In this document: positions 44,869-52,958 of the stretch, in pieces | Numbering within the stretch: position 1 is the first letter of the stretch | Layout of the letters: each line of letters opens with the position of its first letter | Assembly (NCBI GenBank): GCA_964371035.1 | Contig: CAYJLG010000007.1 | Coordinates: 1 to 64,000 of the forward strand | Source: UBA1535 sp964371035 | GTDB lineage: Bacteria; Bacillota; Clostridia; Tissierellales; Sedimentibacteraceae | DNA length: 64,000 nt | Direction: 5' to 3' | Program-made: the position numbers and the translations under genes | The notes under the pieces: model-generated | What the model saw: only the letters and a program-made list of their open reading frames with translations | Databases searched by the model: none | Told to the model about the DNA's origin: nothing

Positions 44869-46017
44869 TTACCATAAATACAAAATATTCTTATTATTAC
44901 CTACGATTTCAGTAATCCCCAACTCTTTATATTTTCGAGGTGTAACTATGATACCATATTTACAACCTTTGTTTTTATCCAAAAATTTTTCATATTCAAT
45001 TATTTCATATCCCATACATGTATCTTCTTTTTTATAACCATTTGACACTATCATACCTTTGATTTTATGTTTATATTTCCTAAATTTATGCATGAAACTT
45101 ACTGTATACATGCCAGTTCCATACAAATAAATATTATCATACCCATCAATGAAATCTATGATTTCTTCATTTTCACACTTAGTACCTTTCAAAATTTCGA
45201 CTTGTAATAATTTTTCCGAATCTATCCTATATGATTCTATAAATCCTATATTTAAATCAATTTTATATTTTCTATTTATATATTCAGTTATTAACGATAA
45301 ATCATATTTAAAATTACTATTAATATATGTAAGGCTATTTAAAATCGTATTTTTATCATAACACAAAGATGAAAAACACTTTTTTTTCAAAATTGGAAAA
45401 TTATAATCTATTAAAATTTTATCCGAATTCATATAAATATCTATATTGTTAGGAGGACAAAATGTGCTATGTGTGAACTTCATATCAACTATATATTCAA
45501 AAATTGAGTTTTCAAAATATGTACAAGCTTCATGAAAAGTATTTACATTTGGCATTTGTTTAAAAAAGTCAAATAAAGTTTTTGATTTCATAATTTTATT
45601 TTTAAACACTAAAAAATAAGATTGGATATTTGCAAATAATTTAAAATCAATGAAATTCAATCCCCAAAAATCACATTCTCGCTCATCCATTTCAGCAAAT
45701 ATTTCCTTAAACGGCACAAATGGTCCAAAGAAACTGTCATTACAAAAAATAAGTTCGTCGTATTGCAATAGATCTTCGTCATTAAAATGGTTTAACATTA
45801 TATCCTTATATGCGCCTGCATCAAATCCTATATTTTCACGGATAACAATTTCATCACATGTCTTCTCCACTTTAGTTAAGTATTCTTCTTTTATTATTCC
45901 GTTTACAACAGCAATTATATGATGGGATACACTTCTCAATTCTTTAATCAGAAAAAAAACATATTCATCAAATATTCCATCTTTATCATAAAGCACTAAA
46001 ATTGTGCATCTTTTCAT
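44869..46017 (-). CDS. RgpF-like rhamnan synthesis protein with C-terminal Rossmann-like module (copy 2)
   Basis: A 382-residue protein with LVLYDKDGIFDEYVFFLIKEL, GFDAGAYKDIML, FCNDSFFGPF and ECDFWGLNF. The C-terminal module is IYLYGTGMYTVSFMH...GMIVSNGYK. Diverged from copies 1 and 3, so likely a different linkage or acceptor. Confidence 0.85.
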   Translation of the reverse strand: MKRCTILVLYDKDGIFDEYVFFLIKELRSVSHHIIAVVNGIIKEEYLTKVEKTCDEIVIRENIGFDAGAYKDIMLNHFNDEDLLQYDELIFCNDSFFGPFVPFKEIFAEMDERECDFWGLNFIDFKLFANIQSYFLVFKNKIMKSKTLFDFFKQMPNVNTFHEACTYFENSIFEYIVDMKFTHSTFCPPNNIDIYMNSDKILIDYNFPILKKKCFSSLCYDKNTILNSLTYINSNFKYDLSLITEYINRKYKIDLNIGFIESYRIDSEKLLQVEILKGTKCENEEIIDFIDGYDNIYLYGTGMYTVSFMHKFRKYKHKIKGMIVSNGYKKEDTCMGYEIIEYEKFLDKNKGCKYGIIVTPRKYKELGITEIVGNNKNILYLW

Positions 46018-46049
46018 CTCACTAATCTCCTAAAGATTTAAGGTCGTTT

Positions 46050-47198
46050 TTAATATTGTTCAGCCGGATCAAATGAAACATTATTTTCATCTCTAAATCC
46101 TTTGCAATGTCTACAAAGGTTTGTATAACCTTTTGCATTATACCCAAGCCTAAATTCTATCAATTCTTGCTTTTTATTTACATTAAACTGTGCTAAGTCA
46201 TAAATTTCATAATCTTGAATAGGATTAATTCCCGCAGTAGTCGCATAACCGTCATAATTACAACTATATAATTTTCCATCTCTTAGTTCTTGCCAAGATT
46301 GATTGCATGTATCAAAGTAATTGATTAGTTCTGCTTCAGAAAAATGACTGTTGTCAGTTGTAGTCGGTGCTAAATCTATCCACTTATCCGCTTTTTCTAC
46401 ATGATAATTTATAGAATATGTCTCTAATTTTTCAACTAATTTACTAAAATTCATATTGAATTGTGGAACGGCTTCTCGGTAATCATCAATAATTACTTCA
46501 AATTCACACTTGCTAAGTTCTTCTATCACTTTATCTTTTGGCACTATCGTTCCGTTTGTTATCATTCTTAGTCTACCTATTCGTTCTCGGTAGTTTTCTG
46601 ATAAATATTTAATTACTTCGACGATATCCTTGTATAATAAAGTTTCACCACCGCTTATATGGAAAAGCATGACTTTATCCACAGCATTAAAAAACAAATC
46701 TATATCTTGTTTCACTTTTTCTATATCTCTTACATCTGGTTTATTAGCAAACGGATTGAAATTAAGGCATAGTTTACAGTTTAAATTGCATTTTGTGCTT
46801 GGTAGCATGGATATATTTGAAAAGTATACTTTATCATGCTTATATACATAATAAATGGAAATAAATTCCTCAATTAAAAAATAATTAAAATATTTTTTAT
46901 ATCCTAATTCTTCTAATTGCTCTACTATACCTATCCTTGCAAGTTGTGAAGCAGTTACAATAATACCTATATCATCGTTTTTAGAAATTTCATCTACACT
47001 ATAAATTCTCAATCCATTTTTTGACTTGCCTTGTTTATCAAGATTATTATCAATATATCCTTCGAAGTTTATATCTCCATCTATGAACTCCATAAATAAA
47101 TCGCCATAGTCTCCGGCACCAAACAGAAATAATTTATTCAGTTTTTTTATGTTTTCATATACTAAATCAAACTCATGACCTTTGTTAGTCCATTTCAT
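46050..47198 (-). CDS. Radical SAM protein with N-terminal Rossmann-like module (paralogue)
   Basis: A 382-residue paralogue of the protein at 28918-30165, sharing its start (MKW..KGHE). The module is LFLFGAGDYGDLFMEF, GYIDNNLDKQG; the cluster motif is CNLNCKLCLNFNPF; then HISGGETLLY and MITNGTIVPKD. C-terminal cysteines CRHC suggest an auxiliary cluster. No obvious peptide substrate is encoded nearby. Reaction unknown. Confidence 0.82.
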   Translation of the reverse strand: MKWTNKGHEFDLVYENIKKLNKLFLFGAGDYGDLFMEFIDGDINFEGYIDNNLDKQGKSKNGLRIYSVDEISKNDDIGIIVTASQLARIGIVEQLEELGYKKYFNYFLIEEFISIYYVYKHDKVYFSNISMLPSTKCNLNCKLCLNFNPFANKPDVRDIEKVKQDIDLFFNAVDKVMLFHISGGETLLYKDIVEVIKYLSENYRERIGRLRMITNGTIVPKDKVIEELSKCEFEVIIDDYREAVPQFNMNFSKLVEKLETYSINYHVEKADKWIDLAPTTTDNSHFSEAELINYFDTCNQSWQELRDGKLYSCNYDGYATTAGINPIQDYEIYDLAQFNVNKKQELIEFRLGYNAKGYTNLCRHCKGFRDENNVSFDPAEQY

Positions 47199-47217
47199 TT
47201 GTACAAAGCCTCCGGTT

Positions 47218-48384
47218 CTAAATGTTTTTCCACAAAAAAAGTATATTTGTACGCATTTTTAATTTTTCTTTAACTTCAATGCTGTTTTCATATCCCATAG
47301 CGACTATAATCCCAAAGTTTTCATTAGGGCTTAAATCAGATAGTGCATAAATCTCATAACCCAAACGCGAAGAATTTTCTTCGCTGTTGTTTGAAACTAT
47401 AACTCCATTAAATTTCAGCAAATCATCTTTTAAAATCAGCAACAAATGATTAGCTATTATTCCGTCACCATAAACATAAAATTTATCGATTGAGCAAATA
47501 AATTTACGAATATCATTCAGAGTAACATTGCATTGGTGATCGGTTTCTCTTAATTCTACTACATCATTATCATAAGTCAATATATCTGCATCACTAATTT
47601 GAAAATTATACTTACGTTTGACGCTATCTATGATTAGATTTATATCATAATTATATTTTGAATCAATTTGCTTTAATGACATCATTGCATTGTCATAATT
47701 ATAGTATTCATGAGCAAAAACCTTTTTCTTTAAATATGGTGAACCGTGTTTTATATAAAATGAAGAATTTTTAAAAACATTGTATGTGCTTTCATTTAGT
47801 TTTTCTATATAATCATATTTATAGCTTAGTGTTTTTAACTTGTAAAACAAGTATTTTTCAAAATACACATAAGCCTTAAGATAACTATTCATATCTTCGG
47901 GAAAGTCGTGCTTAAAAAACTTATATATCTCATTGTTGTTAATTATTTTACTTCTAAACACAATGAAGTAAGTGCTAACAAAAGAAAAAATACCTCTATC
48001 TACATATGACAATCCCCAAAAATCACAATCACTTTTGTTCATACTGCTGAATATATCTTTGATTGGAGGAAAAAATCCAAAGAACGTGTCATTACAAAAT
48101 ATAACTTCATCAAATTTTAACAACTCATATTCATTAAGATAGTTTAACAATACATCTCTATACGCACCTACGTCATAGTCTTCATTTTTTCTTATTATCA
48201 CTTCTTTACAAACAAGTGACAACCTTTCTTTATACTCAGGCTGAATTTCTCCATTAATAACTATAATTAGTCTACTTGAAATGCTAATGAGCTGATTAAT
48301 CAAATAAAACACATATTCATCAAAAATACCTTCATCATCATATAATACAAGTATCGTGCATCTATTCAAGATTTGCGTCTCCAT
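47218..48384 (-). CDS. RgpF-like rhamnan synthesis protein with C-terminal Rossmann-like module (copy 3)
   Basis: A 388-residue protein with LVLYDDEGIFDEYVFYLI, DYDVGAYRDVLL, FCNDTFFGFF and DCDFWGLSY. The C-terminal module is FYVYGDGIIANHLLL...GVIVSNN. In this copy the GFDAGAY motif reads DYDVGAY. The ATG has only a weak ribosome site; a TTG five codons later, preceded by GGAG, is a possible alternative start. Confidence 0.83.
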   Translation of the reverse strand: METQILNRCTILVLYDDEGIFDEYVFYLINQLISISSRLIIVINGEIQPEYKERLSLVCKEVIIRKNEDYDVGAYRDVLLNYLNEYELLKFDEVIFCNDTFFGFFPPIKDIFSSMNKSDCDFWGLSYVDRGIFSFVSTYFIVFRSKIINNNEIYKFFKHDFPEDMNSYLKAYVYFEKYLFYKLKTLSYKYDYIEKLNESTYNVFKNSSFYIKHGSPYLKKKVFAHEYYNYDNAMMSLKQIDSKYNYDINLIIDSVKRKYNFQISDADILTYDNDVVELRETDHQCNVTLNDIRKFICSIDKFYVYGDGIIANHLLLILKDDLLKFNGVIVSNNSEENSSRLGYEIYALSDLSPNENFGIIVAMGYENSIEVKEKLKMRTNILFLWKNI

Positions 48385-48403
48385 TCTCTATTCAATAATC
48401 TTC

Positions 48404-49213
48404 CTACTCCAACCGAATCTCACTAACAGGATGAACTTTCCTATCCTTCAACTCCGGCAAAGTCATATAATCCCCAAACTTAAAAGTCAAGTATTCATCA
48501 TATTCTTTTATCCCTTCAAAACTTACCCCTTCGAAAACAGTCGCTTGGCTGTTTTCATACCATTTCTTTAGATATGCATATTCTTTGTTGGGTGTTGGAA
48601 ATGTTAATATTCTTACCCAATTTGAATTTTTTTTATTGGTTTTTTCAACAAATTTATCATAGTGCGAATAAACAGCCTGTCCTAATATATTATATAAAAT
48701 TTTATACCACAATCGTAGTGGTTTTGCTTTCACTGCAATCAGTCCTACAGGGCTCCACATAATTTTTCTTATACAGAAACAGTAAAAGTTGCAAAATGTC
48801 CTTAGCAACTTATTGTCCGGTACATTGTCAAGTGGAAACACATCGATAAACACTCCTTGTTCATATGGCATATCTTCTTGATATTCTCTTAAAAACAATG
48901 TGTTTTTTCTTCTAAGTTTGCCATATCCCCATCGATACCCTTGTGTATTTCTGTGGTCTTGAAAGTAAAATCTTTCTTTATCGAGTTCTGTTTCGCAGGC
49001 AACTCTGAATTTCTCATATTCAGGCCTAAGTAACGCTACATCCGCATCATCGTCCCAAGGTATAAACCCTTTATGTCTAACAGCACCCAAAAGTGTGCCA
49101 GCAATAATATTATATTTAATATCACATTTTTTACATATTCTATCAACTTCTACAAGCAATTCGAGTTCAATTAATTGAAGTTTTCTGAGTTGCTCATTTG
49201 TTAAGTTTATCAT
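48404..49213 (-). CDS. LicD-family phosphotransferase
   Basis: A 269-residue LicD protein: GTLLGAVRHKGFIPWDDDADVAL region with the DDDAD nucleotidyl/phosphotransferase motif, and VFIDVFPLD. LicD enzymes move phosphocholine, or another phospho-group, from a CDP-activated donor onto sugars. The neighbouring CDP-forming domains fit such a donor; no choline uptake or kinase genes are present in the window, so a glycerol or polyol phosphate donor is also possible. Confidence 0.88.
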   Translation of the reverse strand: MINLTNEQLRKLQLIELELLVEVDRICKKCDIKYNIIAGTLLGAVRHKGFIPWDDDADVALLRPEYEKFRVACETELDKERFYFQDHRNTQGYRWGYGKLRRKNTLFLREYQEDMPYEQGVFIDVFPLDNVPDNKLLRTFCNFYCFCIRKIMWSPVGLIAVKAKPLRLWYKILYNILGQAVYSHYDKFVEKTNKKNSNWVRILTFPTPNKEYAYLKKWYENSQATVFEGVSFEGIKEYDEYLTFKFGDYMTLPELKDRKVHPVSEIRLE

Positions 49214-49246
49214 ATATACCCCTACATTGAGTTCATGATTATGGCA

Positions 49247-50596
49247 TTATTTTGATGAATTGCATACTTTTCTATGCTCAAGAAAACACTCTAAAACTTT
49301 AGCCATTTCAACGGATTCTTCAGTAGTTAGTCTATTGACTTTTCTTTCATATCCATTTATCCTTGAAACAAATTCAGCAATTTCATATCTAAGACCGCTA
49401 CCTAAAAATTTTGTTTGATATACTTCATTTTTAGTCGTGTCTTCATAGCATATTTCAAATTCTTGCATCAGCCACCATGGTGCTTTAGCTCTGATATATC
49501 CTTTTGTACCTGAAATAAGTAATTGTCCGTCTGATTTGACACCAAGTCCTGTTTTGCCTGTTGCAAGTCCGTTTTTAAATTTAAAATATACTTTAGTATA
49601 AACATCTAATCCATTTTCAGCATAAAAACTTTCAAACCTGATGTCATCATATTTGCAGCCGAAAATCTTAAAAATTGGTGACAATACATAACTTCCAAGT
49701 TCTGTAAAACTACCACCAGCTTCAAGGTCTGTCATTTCTCTTAAGTTTTTATCTACTAACTTAGTAAATCCTGCTTCGACATCTCGGATATTGCCTATGA
49801 CTCCACTTCGAACAATTCCAAGTAGCTGTTGAAATCCCGGCGCATACACTGTTTTGACACCTTCTATGAGTATAAGGCCGTTTTCTTCTGCAAATTTGTA
49901 TAGTTCTACAGCTTGTTTATGGCATAAAACCATCGGTTTTTCACAAATTACATGCTTTCCATTTTGAAGTGATTCTTTAATGTATTGATAATGCGTATGA
50001 TGTGGTGATGCAATATATGTGGCATCAACTTTGTCAAACAATTCTTGCAATGAATTTGAATAATCAACTCCATACTCATCTGCAAATTTTTTTGCACTCT
50101 CTATGTTTGGATTATATATAGACTGTACCAATACTCCACTGACATATTTGCTTTCAGGTATAATACGAGTTGCAATTCTGCCAGTGCCGATAACGCCAAG
50201 TCTTATTATCTTGAATTTTTCACTACGTAAAAGCGTACTCGAAACATCTTTAGTACGCTCAAGGTAGGTAACTTCGCAATAATCTTTTAAAAAATCAAAC
50301 TTTCCTTTCCAATCAGAGCCAAGTGTAAATATATCTACTTCATATTTAATGATATCTTCTAATTTTTGTCCATTGTGGTCTTCTATGATTATTTGATCGG
50401 CAAATCCGCTTGCCCTTACATTTTCAATTCTCGTTAAAAGAGAGTCTACTACGTTTAGTTTGCCTCGTGTTTCATCAAAGTATTCAGTCGTTACACCTAC
50501 TATGAGATAATCGCCCAATGCTCTTGCGCGTTCAAGTATACGCTTATGCCCTTCATGAAACAAATCAAACGAACCATATGTAATAACTTTTTTCAT
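49247..50596 (-). CDS. Glycerol-3-phosphate cytidylyltransferase fused to a Gfo/Idh/MocA oxidoreductase
   Basis: A 449-residue fusion. Residues 1-~130 are TagD-like: TYGSFDLFHEGHKRIL, SDWKGK, SSTLLRS. From ~133 it is a Gfo/Idh/MocA dehydrogenase: GVIGTGRIATRI, ASPHHTHY and CEKPM, with the C-terminal fold LEAGGSFTELGSY. It may oxidise or reduce a polyol or keto precursor and activate it with CTP. First gene of the leftward glycan block, AAGGGAGG ribosome site, and a sigma-D-like promoter about 130 bases upstream. Confidence 0.87.
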   Translation of the reverse strand: MKKVITYGSFDLFHEGHKRILERARALGDYLIVGVTTEYFDETRGKLNVVDSLLTRIENVRASGFADQIIIEDHNGQKLEDIIKYEVDIFTLGSDWKGKFDFLKDYCEVTYLERTKDVSSTLLRSEKFKIIRLGVIGTGRIATRIIPESKYVSGVLVQSIYNPNIESAKKFADEYGVDYSNSLQELFDKVDATYIASPHHTHYQYIKESLQNGKHVICEKPMVLCHKQAVELYKFAEENGLILIEGVKTVYAPGFQQLLGIVRSGVIGNIRDVEAGFTKLVDKNLREMTDLEAGGSFTELGSYVLSPIFKIFGCKYDDIRFESFYAENGLDVYTKVYFKFKNGLATGKTGLGVKSDGQLLISGTKGYIRAKAPWWLMQEFEICYEDTTKNEVYQTKFLGSGLRYEIAEFVSRINGYERKVNRLTTEESVEMAKVLECFLEHRKVCNSSK

Positions 50597-50722
50597 TTTA
50601 TCCTCCCTTATAATGTCATAAATGTTTAAATTGCATTTATATTAACCACTGTATGTATGTTTATCAATATAAGTTTTAACAATGTTCTATTTAAAACTCA
50701 AACAATGTTTTCATCCTATTAT

Positions 50723-50749
50723 ATATCGTCTAATTTTACTATAAATTTA
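50723..50749 (-). promoter_or_regulatory. Sigma-D (sigma-28) type promoter of the glycan block
   Basis: TAAA (50746-50749), 15 bp, then GACGATAT (50723-50730) on the minus strand. The consensus is TAAA-N15-GCCGATAA, and the flagellin promoter in this window is TAAA-N15-TACGATAT. A TATAAT overlapping its downstream edge could serve sigma-A as well. The region 50597-50843 has no gene. Confidence 0.7.
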
Positions 50750-50843
50750 CTAAAATTACAATAAAAAACTTAATGACTTTTATTTGAAAAAATGTTAAAA
50801 TATATGATGATAATATCAACAATCAAACACTTTGGAGGAAAAT

Positions 50844-52958
50844 ATGCAATTATCAATTGGAATGATTGTAAAAAATGAAGAAAAATATTTGGATGAATGC
50901 TTGACAGCACTTAGGCCTATTTTGGATGCTCTACCGAGCGAACTAATAATTGTTGACACAGGCTCTACCGACAAAACAGTAGAAATAGCTAAATCACATA
51001 CAAAAAAAGTTTATCATTTTAAATGGATAGACGATTTTGCTGCTGCAAGAAATGAAACACTTAAATATGCTACGGGTGAATGGTATATGTTTGTGGATGC
51101 AGATGAAATATTGCAAGATGCTACTGAGATAATTGAGTTTTTCACATCTAAAGAATATAAAAAATATGATTGTGCGAGATATTATATAAAAGATTTTAAT
51201 TCGGAAGATAAAGATATATTTACCAAAGATTTGATGCATAGAATGTTTAAGCGTACTGATGCCACACGATTTGTGGGACTTGTACATGAATATATATCTG
51301 TAGGCAAAAATCGTGCTATACTTAGCGATACCATATTTAATCATTATGAATATATGATGACTTCAAGAGAAGAAGTCGAGGCTAAAGCAGATAGAAATAT
51401 AAATCTTATGCTGAAGATGACGGAAACAAATGATGATCCTAATCTAAGAAAACATATAGCGGAATCATATAGATTTAAAGGTGACATAGAAAAAGCTATC
51501 GAGCATCTTTTGATAGGACTTGACTTGATTGAGACTAAATCTTTTTCTGTAGTAAGATTGGCTCTTACAGCGACTTTGATATGCTACTATAATTCTTCTA
51601 ATCAACATAATTTGGTTATAGATACTTCGAAAGAATACTTTAAACTAAAAAAAGAAGACTATGCCTGTGATATAGATGTGTTTTACTCTGTTGCCGTATC
51701 ATCTTTTTCTACGCATTTGTATCAAGAGTGTATGCATGCATTTGAGCAGTATGTCAGGCTGTATTTTTTGATTACTGAAAACAAACTACATTCAGATGAT
51801 CAGTATATTCGTTCTATTTCAAATGCGCATTACGACTCACTTATCAAACTATCTACCTCTGCTATACAGTCAAATATCACACTTAATAAACTTGATGATG
51901 CTCTAAAGATATTAAATAATGATAGGTTAGTTGACTATACAAAAATTACGGATTACGAAACATATATGAAGTTACATTTCAAAATAATGCACAACACGAG
52001 TGACTACTCAAACCTTGAAAGATTGTATAACACTTTCATAGGAATAGGCAAACATGCACAAGATTTATTTGAAGTGAAGTTAGAAGCCCATATCACAAAT
52101 GATGCATATGATGAAAAAGGTTTAGTAGAAATTTGTAGTAATTTTGACAGAGATACTCGATATGTAAAATATATGAAACTTAGACAGATGCATTATGATG
52201 GTAACCCTGATTTGAGAGAGGAAGTTTTAGAGTTTATATCTTCGACGGATGCATTTGAGTTTAAATATTTTCATATAATCGGGTTTATGATTGAGTGTAA
52301 TATAGCATTTTCAATACTTAAAGGCAAGATGAGTGAAAGTAATTTTGTAAATATAATAGATGGATTGGCAAAACTTAGTAGGAAGAAATTCCTCCTAAAA
52401 GTGAATGCATATGATATAACCATAGACAATATAGATGATTTGAATTATTGTATGAAAATATGTGGCATAGCACTTCGCTATGCGAAAGAGAGCGAATACA
52501 AAATATGTGCCGACATCAGCTCAAAATATATCGAATGTTATAAAAATTTTGCAGATTTTTGCTATAATGCAGAAGCCTTGACAGAAGAATATATAGAGTT
52601 GGCACCGAAAAATATACAGTTTGGATTTTATTTTTCGAAAGCATTTGACTATAAGAATTCTAATGAAATATCTCTATATGTCAAGTATCTAAAACATACG
52701 CTAAAAGCTGATGAAATCTACAAAGATTTAATATCAATTTTGCTTGACAATGTAGAGATACCTGAAGAGAAGCCTATGACAGAATACGAAGAGCTGTGTT
52801 CTTCTATCAAAGACAATATCATAAGTCTGATATCAGCGGGAAATATACTTGAGGCGAAAAATTTGTTAAATACATATAGCGGAATAAATCCGTCTGATAA
52901 AGATATAGCTGATATAACAATGAGAATAAATGAAAGACAAGGCAGGATAATATCATGA
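50844..52958 (+). CDS. Family 2 glycosyltransferase with long helical-repeat C-terminus (copy 1)
   Basis: A 704-residue protein. The GT2 domain (about 1-220) has IGMIVKNEEKYLDECL, VDTGSTDKTVEIAK, DDFAAARNE and the metal motif FVDADEIL. The remaining ~480 residues are alpha-helical and TPR-like, closing with a conserved tail ending NPSDKDI. ATG at 50844 with GGAGG 5 bases upstream. Overlaps copy 2 by 4 bases (ATGA), so they are coupled. Such GT2-repeat proteins adjoin flagellin genes in Clostridia and are thought to attach the first sugar to flagellin Ser/Thr; that role is inferred here. Confidence 0.87.
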   Translation: MQLSIGMIVKNEEKYLDECLTALRPILDALPSELIIVDTGSTDKTVEIAKSHTKKVYHFKWIDDFAAARNETLKYATGEWYMFVDADEILQDATEIIEFFTSKEYKKYDCARYYIKDFNSEDKDIFTKDLMHRMFKRTDATRFVGLVHEYISVGKNRAILSDTIFNHYEYMMTSREEVEAKADRNINLMLKMTETNDDPNLRKHIAESYRFKGDIEKAIEHLLIGLDLIETKSFSVVRLALTATLICYYNSSNQHNLVIDTSKEYFKLKKEDYACDIDVFYSVAVSSFSTHLYQECMHAFEQYVRLYFLITENKLHSDDQYIRSISNAHYDSLIKLSTSAIQSNITLNKLDDALKILNNDRLVDYTKITDYETYMKLHFKIMHNTSDYSNLERLYNTFIGIGKHAQDLFEVKLEAHITNDAYDEKGLVEICSNFDRDTRYVKYMKLRQMHYDGNPDLREEVLEFISSTDAFEFKYFHIIGFMIECNIAFSILKGKMSESNFVNIIDGLAKLSRKKFLLKVNAYDITIDNIDDLNYCMKICGIALRYAKESEYKICADISSKYIECYKNFADFCYNAEALTEEYIELAPKNIQFGFYFSKAFDYKNSNEISLYVKYLKHTLKADEIYKDLISILLDNVEIPEEKPMTEYEELCSSIKDNIISLISAGNILEAKNLLNTYSGINPSDKDIADITMRINERQGRIIS

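Noticed and set aside
19364..50596. Capsule or teichoic-acid biosynthesis locus
   Set aside because: No export, polymerisation or initiating membrane transferase genes, and a flagellar-type promoter; kept as a less likely alternative.
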